Shown in pieces: positions 8,379 through 16,554 of a DNA stretch of 64,000 nt. Location of the stretch: NCBI RefSeq assembly GCF_052113225.1, contig NZ_JBFRCT010000008.1, positions 1 to 64,000 on the forward strand, given 5' to 3'. Both the position numbers and the translations under genes were made by a program. The notes beneath the pieces are model-generated. The model was not told the origin of the DNA. It made no database searches and saw only the letters and a program-made list of their open reading frames with translations. The DNA comes from Pristimantibacillus sp052113225. GTDB taxonomy: Bacteria; Bacillota; Bacilli; Paenibacillales; Paenibacillaceae. The number at the start of each line of letters is the position of its first letter. Position 1 is the first letter of the stretch.

Positions 8379-8774
8379 TTGATTAACAAGAGGAAACGAA
8401 GTGTTTTAATTGCAGTTATATTAGTAGTAGCGTTATTTACTTCGATATATTATTATGCTGAACGGAGAAACAACTCTTATACAAGTGTTACAATGTTCAT
8501 GTACATTGAGAAGAAAGAAGATTATATCGAACCTGGTAAGTACATGAAAATGTGGGTAATTGGTTCAAACTCAAGTGACAGTAGTCAAAACAAATTAAAA
8601 TATAAAGTAATGATAAAGGACTCATCGATATATAACCTTTTAGAGGAAGGTAAGGAATATTTCGTTACTTTTGAAGGGGTAAAAAAGAAAAATCAATCCG
8701 AGTATACTTACACCTTTGGTCAATTGAGTATTCCCGGAGGGACGGAACTACGTGGCGAAGGAATAATTGAATAA
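8379..8774 (+). CDS. membrane-anchored hypothetical protein
   Basis: A 131-residue protein with an N-terminal transmembrane anchor (residues 9-25) and an extracellular domain of about 105 residues rich in Tyr, Lys and beta-strand patterns. No family is recognised. The start is TTG at 8379 with GGAGGTG 5 bases upstream. It is a typical single-gene unit between E4 and E5, and its codon use is AT-rich compared with the chromosomal genes. Confidence 0.65.
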   Translation: MINKRKRSVLIAVILVVALFTSIYYYAERRNNSYTSVTMFMYIEKKEDYIEPGKYMKMWVIGSNSSDSSQNKLKYKVMIKDSSIYNLLEEGKEYFVTFEGVKKKNQSEYTYTFGQLSIPGGTELRGEGIIE

Positions 8775-8788
8775 AAATTAGAGATTCA

Positions 8789-8880
8789 ACTAACGGTGAA
8801 CATTAGCGTAACAATACGACAGCAGCCGGCGTACAACGTTTGGTTGCTGTTTTTGTTGAAGTAAAGGGCAGATTAGTGGG
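8789..8880 (+). repeat. array element E5 (complete, divergent hairpin)
   Basis: The left arm is CTAACGGTGAACATTAGCG. The inner stem is CAGCAGCC...GGTTGCTG, unlike E2. The right arm is TTGAAGTAAAGGGCAGATTAG. Arms are conserved while the hairpin sequence is replaced. Confidence 0.75.
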
Positions 8881-9027
8881 ATAGTATCGAACTTATTATT
8901 CTGTAGAAAAATGCATTTATATAATCAGAAGTAAAGCGATCATAAAGGAGAATATAAGAGTTTCTCGAATACTCTGAAATGCTGATATTTTAGGTGTGTA
9001 TTTATTGTTTTCAAATGGGGGGATCAA

Positions 9028-9621
9028 ATGTCTGTTACTTTATATCTTATGAGACATGGTGAAACGGATTGGAATAAGGAAAAGAGGCTCATGGGTCACT
9101 TTGATGTACCCATTAATGAGGTCGGATTACAACAAGCACATATATTGGTTGAAAAACTTTATAATATTAAATTAGATTCAATTTATAGCTCAGATCTTCG
9201 AAGAGCTTTACAGACAACAGAAGTTCTCGCTGATCAGTTAGGGATTAGCAAAATAAAAAGCGATTGTCGATTGCGAGAAGCGCAAGGCGGAGTTTGCGAA
9301 GGATTAACTTGGGCTGAAATGCATCAAGCACATCCTGAGTGGTGGGAGAATGACCAGAAAGACTGGTATTCCACTCCTTATTCAGGCGGAGAAAGTTTGC
9401 TCGATATAACTAACCGTGTTGAAGATATTTTGAATGAACTCGCTAAAAAACACGTCGGAAAGCATATTGGTGTGGTGACACACTGGGGGGTTATTTGCGC
9501 TGTATTAATTTCTGTACTTAAAATAGATCAAGAACATATGAAAAGAGTACATATCGATAATTGTGGGTTAACAGTAGAACATTGGGGAAAAGAAAAGTCT
9601 TTACTACGACTAAATGCTTGA
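9028..9621 (+). CDS. histidine phosphatase (phosphoglycerate mutase-like) family protein
   Basis: A 197-residue phosphatase of the branch-1 histidine phosphatase superfamily. The phosphohistidine motif RHGETDWN is at residues 9-16 (catalytic H10), the conserved arginines are in SSDLRRALQT, the acid residue is in REAQGG (E84), and the second histidine is in VTHWG (H152). The length is normal for a single domain. Such proteins act on phosphosugars, alpha-ribazole phosphate or similar; the substrate cannot be read here. GGGGGGA precedes the ATG. It is a single-gene unit between E5 and E6. Confidence 0.88.
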   Translation: MSVTLYLMRHGETDWNKEKRLMGHFDVPINEVGLQQAHILVEKLYNIKLDSIYSSDLRRALQTTEVLADQLGISKIKSDCRLREAQGGVCEGLTWAEMHQAHPEWWENDQKDWYSTPYSGGESLLDITNRVEDILNELAKKHVGKHIGVVTHWGVICAVLISVLKIDQEHMKRVHIDNCGLTVEHWGKEKSLLRLNA

Positions 9622-9630
9622 GAATAAACT

Positions 9631-9731
9631 ACGCTAACGGGGAACTTTAGTTCAATCAATAAAGCTGCAGCAGATCAGAGGATCCACTGCAGCTTTTGTT
9701 TGTTGAATTGAAGTAAAGGGCAGGTTAACGT
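9631..9731 (+). repeat. array element E6 (complete)
   Basis: The left arm is CGCTAACGGGGAACTTTAG, the stem is AGCTGCAGC...GCTGCAGCT-like with mismatches, and the right arm is TTGAAGTAAAGGGCAGGTTAACG. It begins about 10 bp after the stop of the histidine phosphatase gene. Confidence 0.78.
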
Positions 9732-9779
9732 GGTGACTACGCAGAAATATTATTCATCATTATAGGATGGGTGACCGTA

Positions 9780-9992
9780 ATGAAGGTACTAATTAAAGAG
9801 GAATTGATCGAGTTAGTAAGGAAAATTATGAACGTTGAAGGTAGTGAGGAAGAAATCGATAACATGATCGAACTTCTCAAATCTAACGTCCCGCATCCTG
9901 AAGTTAGTGATTTAATTTACTGGAATGAAAAAGAACTTACAGCAGAGCAAGTGGTTGAACAAGCACTGAGCTATAAGCCCATTCGGCTATAA
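9780..9992 (+). CDS. colicin/pyocin-immunity-like protein
   Basis: A 70-residue acidic protein. ELVRKIM...EEEIDNMIELLK...HPEVSDLIYW aligns by eye with the DNase-colicin immunity family (Im2/Im7/Im9), including the diagnostic HP-x-x-SDLIY segment that contacts the toxin nuclease. Length and acidity fit. No toxin is adjacent, so it would be an orphan immunity gene. The ATG at 9780 is chosen; a GTG at 9771 overlaps the GGATGGGTG ribosome site. It is a single-gene unit between E6 and E7. Confidence 0.72.
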   Translation: MKVLIKEELIELVRKIMNVEGSEEEIDNMIELLKSNVPHPEVSDLIYWNEKELTAEQVVEQALSYKPIRL

Positions 9993-10008
9993 ACATTGCG
10001 CTAAACGA

Positions 10009-10080
10009 GGGACGGGGAACGTTAGTTGAATAGCCAAAGGACGAATAAAGATGCCGGCATGCAACCGGCATCTTTATTAC
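10009..10080 (+). repeat. array element E7 (left arm plus hairpin)
   Basis: GCGCTAAACGAGGGACGGGGAAC, an interrupted left arm, is followed by the stem AATAAAGATGCCGG paired with CCGGCATCTTTATT. The right arm is missing, cut by repeat-like DNA beginning near 10110. Confidence 0.6.
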
Positions 10081-10116
10081 TTCTTTATTATTATATTATT
10101 ATTTATTAGTGTCGGG

Positions 10117-10195
10117 TGACAAGAACTTGATAACATTCCCGATAAGACACTTCATTAAGTCATTGCAGACAACATAATTTGCGAAAGTCTTATTA
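10117..10195 (+). repeat. dispersed repeat copy A
   Basis: This 78-bp segment (TGACAAGAACTTGATAACAT onward) recurs with about 90 percent identity at 12425-12502. The preceding GTCGGGTGACAAGA also matches the 3' end of the gene at 12163. It is a short mobile repeat or the scar of a duplicated cassette end. Confidence 0.6.
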
Positions 10196-10276
10196 AGTTA
10201 TTCGGGATCAACGTCCCAACCAGCCTAACCATGGTTGAACAAGTAGGGTAGTTTTGGCAAGGCTGGTAGCTCAGAA

Positions 10277-10471
10277 ATGACCTACGATGTATGGAACCAA
10301 TTGATGGCCTCTACTACAGGAGGAAGTAGCGCGCAGTATCAATATAATGGAGAAGAATTGCGAGTTAAGAAGACAGTAGGTAATCAAACGACGCAATATC
10401 TATACGAGTATGATCAGGTCGTACTCGAAACAGACGGTGGTGGGAAACAAACAGTCAGTTGTTCCTCTTAG
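10277..10471 (+). pseudogene. RHS/YD-repeat protein fragment
   Basis: A 64-residue stretch reads MTYDVWNQLMAS...YQYNGEELRVKKT...TQYLYEYDQVVLE, the typical RHS/YD-repeat periodicity of WapA-like polymorphic toxins. Complete proteins of this kind exceed 1000 residues. There is no ribosome site or signal peptide, and the frame stops shortly after the repeat. It is a relic, perhaps carried in with other toxin-locus debris such as the immunity-like gene. Confidence 0.65.
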
Positions 10472-10741
10472 TACTATAGTATCTATTTGGACTTAGACTA
10501 GAAAATATATGGTGTAAAATGGGTTAAATAAAAGGCATATACAATGTTTTAAATAGATAATATTACCTATATTAATGTTAGTTCTGATGATCAAAAATCC
10601 CTTTAAACTTTTAAATCAATAGTTATAAGATAATTTGTAATTATATGTTACGATTTCGTGAAAGATATAGACTTTATACTATTCCATATTATAGAATTTG
10701 ACATGCAACAAACTACTATGATTTGGGAGTGAATGTTTATC

Positions 10742-11578
10742 ATGTTTAAAAAGTTATTGGCATCATTGGTATTACTCTGTATGTGTATCGCCCCTAGTTT
10801 TGCCCTGGCTTCTGCTGCAGACCCAAGTGCTTCATCTGAGTTAGATTTGGTTAGAAACGCTGTTACTAATTTCTATGAAAGTATCAATAATAAGGATAGC
10901 GAGCTTTACCTTCAGTCTATTGCAAATCCTGAAGAACCTGCTAATCAATACAATGCTGTTAATCTATCGAATGAAGATTTGATTATTAATTTTGATATTA
11001 TTGATATTGAAAAAGTAAATGATTCTAAATATACAGTTAATGTAGCTAAGACACAAAATGGTGTTGAATATCCACTAACACCTTATGATGTAATTCTTCA
11101 AGATGGTCAATGGAGATTCGATCCATCTAATATTGTTTTCTATGACAAGAAAGATCTCTATGCTGATCATATTAACGAGAATGTGAATGTAGTTAGTGAA
11201 AATGAGAATTACGCTGTGAGTAAAACTGAAACAAATCCTATTGATTATAATGAAGCTTTTGCAAGTGTAAATACATTATCTGTTTTCACAACACTTGGAT
11301 CGCTGTCATACAATTTTGGTAATATGTCAACTGATATCTATTTCTCTGGAACGATAACGGTTAAAACAACTCCAACAAATGCTAATAACCCAAGTGATGA
11401 CTTTGTTGCTGTAGAAGTTTATAACGTTGCATCTAGTGGTGGTGCATATTTGACAGGCAAAACAGCTAGTGCTACAGGTTCTGCAACAACAACTTTTAGC
11501 GGATATTATGGTTATTATAAAGTAAGTGCATATTTGTATAACTATGGTGGGGCTGGCACGTTTACAATTAACTACTAA
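10742..11578 (+). CDS. secreted hypothetical protein
   Basis: A 278-residue exported protein with signal peptide 1-24 (ends FALASA). Residues about 30-115 resemble an NTF2-like fold (LVRNAVTNFYESINNKD..., DGQWRFDP). The C-terminal half is a Thr/Ser/Tyr/Gly-rich beta domain. No catalytic motif is seen. The ATG at 10742 is preferred because GGAGTG lies 10 bases upstream; an ATG at 10733 is too close to it. It has its own terminator (11582-11617). Confidence 0.65.
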   Translation: MFKKLLASLVLLCMCIAPSFALASAADPSASSELDLVRNAVTNFYESINNKDSELYLQSIANPEEPANQYNAVNLSNEDLIINFDIIDIEKVNDSKYTVNVAKTQNGVEYPLTPYDVILQDGQWRFDPSNIVFYDKKDLYADHINENVNVVSENENYAVSKTETNPIDYNEAFASVNTLSVFTTLGSLSYNFGNMSTDIYFSGTITVKTTPTNANNPSDDFVAVEVYNVASSGGAYLTGKTASATGSATTTFSGYYGYYKVSAYLYNYGGAGTFTINY

Positions 11579-11581
11579 AAT

Positions 11582-11617
11582 AAAAACTGCCTCACTCTAG
11601 CGAGGGAGGCAGTTTTT
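11582..11617 (+). terminator. terminator
   Basis: AAAAACTGCCTC paired with GGAGGCAGTTTTT directly after the stop at 11578. Confidence 0.85.
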
Positions 11618-11711
11618 ATTTGCGTTATTTTTCGAGAATTGGTGTACTAGCAACAATATACTGCATATAAACGTCAATTAAGAAGTAGAGTTATGAAAGG
11701 AGGTGAAACAG

Positions 11712-11987
11712 TTGAGTAAAGCTAAAAAGATAATCTTTTCTTGCTCACTTACTGCAGCACTTATCGTAGGTGGTGCCTCTGCTGTCTATGCACAGTACAC
11801 TAACCAAGACGCACCCGATTATCAAGTAATTACAGCTGATGAGTACTTAAGAATGTCTCATATTGTTGGGGAAGTAAATCAAGGGAACTTACCAGTGTCG
11901 GCTCTTAAAGAGGCTGGACCAGTACTAGAAAAACATCCAGAAATGATTACAAAAGAAACATGGGCAAAGTATAATGCATTAAAGTAG
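11712..11987 (+). CDS. small secreted hypothetical protein
   Basis: A 91-residue exported protein with signal peptide 1-27 (ends AVYAQ) and a short, mostly helical mature part. No family is recognised. The start is TTG at 11712, because AAAGGAGGTG (11696-11705) is a perfect ribosome site 6 bases upstream; a GTG at 11703 lies inside that site. A terminator follows at 12026-12056. Confidence 0.6.
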   Translation: MSKAKKIIFSCSLTAALIVGGASAVYAQYTNQDAPDYQVITADEYLRMSHIVGEVNQGNLPVSALKEAGPVLEKHPEMITKETWAKYNALK

Positions 11988-12025
11988 TCTTATTATTTAG
12001 ATTTTAATATTAATAACCATTACTT

Positions 12026-12056
12026 GACGACAGCGCCAATAGGGCTGTCGTCTTTT
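12026..12056 (+). terminator. terminator
   Basis: GACGACAGC-gccaatagg-GCTGTCGTC followed by TTTT. Confidence 0.8.
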
Positions 12057-12090
12057 ATATCCATATAGATGATCAGAAGAATTAGATTAT

Positions 12091-12100
12091 GCTAACGGTT
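12091..12100 (+). repeat. isolated left-arm core of the array repeat
   Basis: GCTAACGGTT occurs after the terminator of the preceding gene in the position where an element would begin. No hairpin or right arm follows. It could be chance. Confidence 0.3.
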
Positions 12101-12162
12101 TGAAGAGCTGAGAGAAAGCATTCATTATAAAATTGGATTTCTGAAATGTGAGGGTGTAAACA

Positions 12163-12375
12163 ATGAAAATTAAGTCCGGCGGATTCGAAGCAATGTATCA
12201 CGGTCGCATACTGGCCTATGGGATGAATCCGATCGAAATTGTATTGTCGGAAGAGAGCGATCCGCTGACCTTCGCCCTGTTAATCATAAAGAAGAATAGC
12301 ATTATATTGAAAAATATGAAAACGGCTAATCTAATGTCGGGTGACAAGATCATAGTAACATTGAGAGTCGCATAA
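12163..12375 (+). CDS. small hypothetical protein
   Basis: A 70-residue protein, probably a compact beta-sheet, with alternating hydrophobic residues (EIVLSEESDPLTFALLIIKK). GAGGGTG lies 10 bases before the ATG. The family is unknown. Its last codons (LMSGDKIIVT) are echoed in the dispersed repeat at 10110-10140, so a related gene end once stood there. Confidence 0.55.
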   Translation: MKIKSGGFEAMYHGRILAYGMNPIEIVLSEESDPLTFALLIIKKNSIILKNMKTANLMSGDKIIVTLRVA

Positions 12376-12398
12376 TCTGCGGGGCTTTATTGTTTTAT

Positions 12399-12442
12399 GT
12401 TATCAAGTTCTTGTCAAAATGAAATGACAAGAACTTGATAAC
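12399..12442 (+). repeat. perfect 18-bp inverted repeat
   Basis: GTTATCAAGTTCTTGTCA and TGACAAGAACTTGATAAC form a perfect 18-bp stem with an 8-base loop. The right half is also the start of dispersed repeat copy B. It has no T-run, so it is not a standard terminator. Confidence 0.75.
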
Positions 12443-12502
12443 ATTCCCGATAAGAAACTTCATTAGTCACTGCAGACAACAAAAATTTGCGAAAGTCTTA
12501 TT
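12425..12502 (+). repeat. dispersed repeat copy B
   Basis: This segment is about 90 percent identical to 10117-10195. The inverted repeat at its left edge is missing from copy A. Confidence 0.6.
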
Positions 12503-12897
12503 TAGCTAAGGAGTAGAATAGTTCCAATAAATGGTTTAAGAATTATATGAAATACAGAGCACATTATATTCATGTTTGACTCTTTAGAAGACACTGTAAT
12601 TGAAGCCATTCTTCCACTGCCACAACTTCTATTTGATTTGGTCGTCTTAAATGTGGGATATTTTGCAAAGTGACTGAGGAAGGTGTGTTAAGAAGGTGTC
12701 AGATTAAGAGAATAGGAACTTCTATTAATCAAAATCAGATTGTTTAAAAATGATTCGCCAAGTAATGTCATCCAGGGCATTATCCATTTTAATGTTATTA
12801 AAAAGGACTCTGGATTTGGGATGAATTATGTACCTTTTCAAACCATCAACTGTTATCTTTTTATACGTCCAATTTTTTAACAAGAGGTGAAACAGGC
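12503..12897 (+). other. gene-poor stretch before the PBP gene
   Basis: Only one weak candidate is seen: a 33-residue hydrophobic frame (12572-12673, MFDSLEDTVIEAILPL...) with no ribosome site. The PBP promoter must lie in the last 150 bp, but no clear -35/-10 pair is visible. Confidence 0.4.
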
Positions 12898-14901
12898 TTG
12901 CATGATGATCCGCAGAAACGGGAAATTACGAATCGGCGTCATTTCTCGTTTCGTTTGAACTTATTCTTTTTTGTCGTATTTGGGCTATTTAGCGTACTTA
13001 TTATTCAGCTTGCTATCTTGCAGTTTGTAGAAGGCCCGAAGCTTAGCGCCCAAGGCAGCCAGAAGAGCACAAGAAGCGTCAAGATTGCGCCGATTCGCGG
13101 CAATATATACGATTCGTCAGGCACTCCGATTGCTTATTCGACATCAACGCAGTCGCTGTATTTCACAATCTCGCCTGATTTCAAGGACGGGGATGCCGAA
13201 ACGATCGCGGCGAAGCTTGCTGCCGTGTTTAAGGATAAAGGCAGTGATGATCCAGAGAAGCAAATGACAGTGGAAGATATTATCCGGCAGATGGACTTGG
13301 ACTTCCGCCGCAATACGATTTCTACCCCACGGCGTATCAAAACGGATTTAACGAAAAAAGAAATCGCTTATTTCATGGAACACCGCTCAGAGTTCAAAGG
13401 GATCGATATTGTAGAAGAAAGCGTTCGTAACTATAGCAAAGATACGGTCGCCGTACAATTAGTCGGTTATTTGAAGAAATTTAAAGGTGGTGTACGCGAA
13501 GCGTTAGACTTTTACAAGGATAAAGGGAATGAAGAAGATCCGCAGCTTCAATATCTGGACGATGAAGACGTAGGCTATGATGGTTTGGAATTTATGTACC
13601 AGGATATTTTGCGCGGAAAAAACGGTCTGAAGACGTATCCGGTTAACAATGCGGAGCGGATTATTGGACCGGTTCAGATTACAAACCCGCAAAAAGGCGA
13701 TGATCTATATTTGACGCTCAACCGGAATGTTCAATTAACAACGGAACAGGCGATCGTTGACCAGATCCATAAAATCAGCACGTCAACCATTAAATCAGAA
13801 CGTGCCGAGAATGCAAAAATTGGTTTTGCTGTCGCAATGGAAGTGAACACGGGCAAGGTTGTGGCGATGGCGAGTATGCCGGACTATGATCCGAATATTT
13901 GGTTTGGCGGCAAGATCAGCAACGAAGATTATAAAAACTTCGAATCCGTCTTGAACAACGGGACGATCAGAGAGGTATTTCCTCACTACGAAACCAAGGA
14001 AGAGCGGAACCAGCATCCATCGTCCCTCGTTCCTCCGGGCTCAACGATGAAGCCATTGTCGATTCTGATCGGCTTGAAAGAGAAGCTGTTTACAACATCC
14101 AGCACCTATTACGATAACGGGGCCTATTTCTTTGGTTCTAAAGGCCATGAAGTGGAGATTGGCAATGCCTCGAAACACGCCTACGGCTTGCTTGACCCGG
14201 CATCAGCGATTGCCCATTCCTCCAACCCGTTTATGGCGAAGATGGTGGGTAACAACCTGTATGAGAAATATGGCAAAAAAGGCGTCGACGTATGGGATAA
14301 CTACATGAGGCAGTTTGGCCTTGGCGTCTTGACCGGCAGCGGTCTTCGAGGCGAATCCAAAGGCACGATCGATTACTACCATGAACAGCAAACGGCCAGT
14401 TCCCAATCCGCATTGGTGCGGGCATCGTTCGGTCAGCAGGCGCGTTATACGCCACTGCAACTGGTGCAGTACGCAGCCATGCTAGCGAACCATGGCAAAC
14501 GGATGAAGCCGCAATTCGTCGATCAGATTAAAGACGCGGAGGGCAATGTCGTTCAGACCTTTAAGCCTGAAGTGCTGAACACGGTTGATTTCTCCGAAGC
14601 GTATTGGGAAGAGATCGAGAAAGGCATGTCTCAGGTTAAGGTGCAAGGATTTGAAGGCGTAACTTATACGTTCGAGAGAAAAACCGGTACGGCCCAGTCC
14701 GACGTAGCCGGCCGCCGTGTGGATAATGCGGTATTTATCGCATACGCGCCAAGAGAAAATCCGAAGCTGGCTGTAGCGGTTGTTATTCCGGACGGTGAGT
14801 TCGGCGGCTGGGGCGCTGCTCCTATTGCCCGTAAAATTTTCGACTCGTACGATTACGAGGTTGGTCTTGATGGCCCAGCGGGCAAACTGAGCGATCCATG
14901 A
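12898..14901 (+). CDS. class B penicillin-binding protein (PBP2-like transpeptidase)
   Basis: A 667-residue membrane-anchored D,D-transpeptidase that cross-links peptidoglycan. One N-terminal membrane segment lies at about 24-43. It is followed by the PBP dimerisation domain (IAPIRGNIYDSSG) and the transpeptidase domain, with S382-T-M-K385, S441-x-N443 and K595-T-G597 all intact. The length is typical of PbpA/PbpH-like elongation PBPs. The start is TTG at 12898 with AGAGGTGA upstream. It lies in the array but is a chromosomal-type gene. Such extra PBP2 copies can lower beta-lactam affinity, though that cannot be judged here. Confidence 0.9.
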   Translation: MHDDPQKREITNRRHFSFRLNLFFFVVFGLFSVLIIQLAILQFVEGPKLSAQGSQKSTRSVKIAPIRGNIYDSSGTPIAYSTSTQSLYFTISPDFKDGDAETIAAKLAAVFKDKGSDDPEKQMTVEDIIRQMDLDFRRNTISTPRRIKTDLTKKEIAYFMEHRSEFKGIDIVEESVRNYSKDTVAVQLVGYLKKFKGGVREALDFYKDKGNEEDPQLQYLDDEDVGYDGLEFMYQDILRGKNGLKTYPVNNAERIIGPVQITNPQKGDDLYLTLNRNVQLTTEQAIVDQIHKISTSTIKSERAENAKIGFAVAMEVNTGKVVAMASMPDYDPNIWFGGKISNEDYKNFESVLNNGTIREVFPHYETKEERNQHPSSLVPPGSTMKPLSILIGLKEKLFTTSSTYYDNGAYFFGSKGHEVEIGNASKHAYGLLDPASAIAHSSNPFMAKMVGNNLYEKYGKKGVDVWDNYMRQFGLGVLTGSGLRGESKGTIDYYHEQQTASSQSALVRASFGQQARYTPLQLVQYAAMLANHGKRMKPQFVDQIKDAEGNVVQTFKPEVLNTVDFSEAYWEEIEKGMSQVKVQGFEGVTYTFERKTGTAQSDVAGRRVDNAVFIAYAPRENPKLAVAVVIPDGEFGGWGAAPIARKIFDSYDYEVGLDGPAGKLSDP

Positions 14902-15067
14902 GCTACCGATCGAGTTAGAGAAGCTGGAGCACCTGCGAATCTTGGACTTAGGAATGTGCATGATCCAGCGGAAGCCAGATTTCCTCTACGGTATGAAGCA
15001 ACTGAAATATATTAATGTGTCGAGGAATTCGTTATCGTTATGGGAAACGATTGAATCAGAACAGTAG
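14900..15067 (+). pseudogene. leucine-rich-repeat protein C-terminal fragment
   Basis: A 55-residue frame overlaps the PBP stop and reads ELPIELEKLEHLRILDLGMC...LKYINVSRNSL, two clear leucine-rich repeats, then a natural stop. There is no start codon or ribosome site. It is the tail of an LRR gene whose front was lost when the PBP gene end was joined to it. The left arm E8 follows 10 bp later, so the missing gene may have been a cassette gene. Confidence 0.65.
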
Positions 15068-15076
15068 CTTAATGCA

Positions 15077-15102
15077 CTAACGGGAAACTATAGCTGAATT
15101 AA
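15077..15102 (+). repeat. array element E8 (left arm only)
   Basis: CTAACGGGAAACTATAGCTG is the left arm. The hairpin and right arm are absent, and the next gene's ribosome site follows directly. Confidence 0.6.
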
Positions 15103-15136
15103 ATGAACGAAATGGAAGGATAAGGAGGTGATTGTT

Positions 15137-15346
15137 ATGGATCGCATTTCAATTTTAACAACATTATTTGCTTGTTGGATTATTGTGTTGCTTATTGAAA
15201 TTTTTAAGCTTCATAATACGGTTAATGAGGTGCACACACCTGATAATACTCTATTTAATATCACTCTAATTGCAATCACATTAATAGTAGGTGCTGTGGG
15301 TATTATAGTTGCCGCAATTGTATCACCGAAAAAATCATTAAACTAA
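15137..15346 (+). CDS. small membrane protein
   Basis: A 69-residue protein with two hydrophobic segments (about 5-25 and 40-62) and a short cytoplasmic tail ending KKSLN. AAGGAGGTG lies 6 bases before the ATG at 15137; an upstream GTG falls in the ribosome site. The family is unknown. Its stop codon lies inside the left arm of E9, an overlap also seen in other units of the array. Confidence 0.6.
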   Translation: MDRISILTTLFACWIIVLLIEIFKLHNTVNEVHTPDNTLFNITLIAITLIVGAVGIIVAAIVSPKKSLN

Positions 15347-15430
15347 ATGGGAACTATAGTTCAATCAATAAGGCTACAGCAGATCGGAGAATCTGCTGCA
15401 GCCTTATTTGAAGTAAAGGGCAGTTTAGTG
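15343..15430 (+). repeat. array element E9 (complete, compensatory arms)
   Basis: The left arm is CTAAATGGGAACTATAG instead of CTAAC, and the right arm is GGGCAGTTTAGTGG instead of GTTAG. CTAAA still pairs with TTTAG, so pairing is kept by a double change. The inner stem is of the E2 family with one mismatch. Confidence 0.8.
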
Positions 15431-15547
15431 GAACAAAACGGTTAGATTGTTCTCAAACAGAATATTAAATCCATGTTATGATGTGGCAAATGGGTCAAGG
15501 TTAGGTGAGCAGATTTTCTATTTTTGCGAGGGAGGCGATAAAGGGAT

Positions 15548-16462
15548 ATGGTAAGTTCGAATCAATGGGATGCAGAATGGGAAGTATCAGAAGAATTGGC
15601 TCATAAATTAATAAATAGTCAGTTTCCACAGTTAGCTACACATAGCGTAAAAAAACTAGGACATGGCTGGGATAACACTGTTTTTCTTGTCGGGGAGGAA
15701 TATGTATTTCGCTTTCCAAGAAGAGAAGTTGCAATTAATCGTTTAAGGATGGAAGGAAAGATACTACCTAAGCTTAAAGATTATTTCTCCATTGCATATT
15801 CGATACCATTATTTTTTGGTGAAGGGGATTTTAATTATCCTGCACCCTTTCTTGGCTATCACTATTTATCCGGAGAGTTTCCAATCGGACTAACTGACAA
15901 GCAACGTGCGTTATCAGCAACAACGCTCGCGCAATTTTTAAAAAGCTTACATGCATTCCCTGTGCAAATTGCTCAAGAAACTGGAGTTCAACATGACCAT
16001 AGAAATCTGACTGATATTGCGATGCGTAAGGAAAAGATGTATCAATTCATTACCGACCTTACCCATCATTTTAGTGAAGAAGAGTATCATGCAATATCGA
16101 ATTATTTGGAACAGCTCAGAACTGAAAGCGTGAAACAAAAGTACGTATTCCTTCATGGTGACCTTCATTTTAAAAATATGCTGGTAGATGATAATGGGAG
16201 AGTTTCAGGGATTATCGACTGGGGAGATATCAATATAGGACATCCTGCTTGTGATTTGAATGTTGCATTTAGCTTTTTACCTCCGGATGCGCGTTCTGAC
16301 TTTTTCAAAGAATATGGGGATGTAGATGAAGAAACGAAGATATTAGCTAAATTTATTGCCATATTTATTCCTATTTTGATAATGATGCAAGCTATTGATG
16401 ATAAAGATGAAAAGTTGGTTGATGAAGCAAAAGCGAACATAAAACGTGCTCTTGCAGATTAA
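15548..16462 (+). CDS. aminoglycoside phosphotransferase (APH)-family kinase
   Basis: A 304-residue phosphotransferase. The N-lobe has VFRFPRRE-type ATP-binding strands. The catalytic loop is HGDLHFKNML (D205), and the metal-binding aspartate is in IIDWGD (D224), the canonical APH pattern. Substrates in this superfamily include aminoglycosides, macrolides, choline and homoserine; none can be assigned from sequence alone. The ATG at 15548 has GGGAGG 11 bases upstream. It is a single-gene unit between E9 and E10, with a resistance-like gene type common in mobile cassettes. Confidence 0.82.
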   Translation: MVSSNQWDAEWEVSEELAHKLINSQFPQLATHSVKKLGHGWDNTVFLVGEEYVFRFPRREVAINRLRMEGKILPKLKDYFSIAYSIPLFFGEGDFNYPAPFLGYHYLSGEFPIGLTDKQRALSATTLAQFLKSLHAFPVQIAQETGVQHDHRNLTDIAMRKEKMYQFITDLTHHFSEEEYHAISNYLEQLRTESVKQKYVFLHGDLHFKNMLVDDNGRVSGIIDWGDINIGHPACDLNVAFSFLPPDARSDFFKEYGDVDEETKILAKFIAIFIPILIMMQAIDDKDEKLVDEAKANIKRALAD

Positions 16463-16476
16463 GAAATGTTATTCCG

Positions 16477-16500
16477 CTAACGGGAGACGATAACTCAAAA
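16477..16500 (+). repeat. array element E10 (left arm only)
   Basis: CGCTAACGGGAGACGATAACT follows the APH-like gene stop. No hairpin or right arm is present before the next ribosome site. Confidence 0.55.
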
Positions 16501-16554
16501 AAACACGTGAACGATATTATCATTAAATAGATTGTGTGGAGGTGCGATACATTA

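Noticed and set aside
12572..12673. 33-codon hydrophobic frame
   Set aside because: There is no ribosome site and no array element after it. It could be chance in AT-rich DNA.
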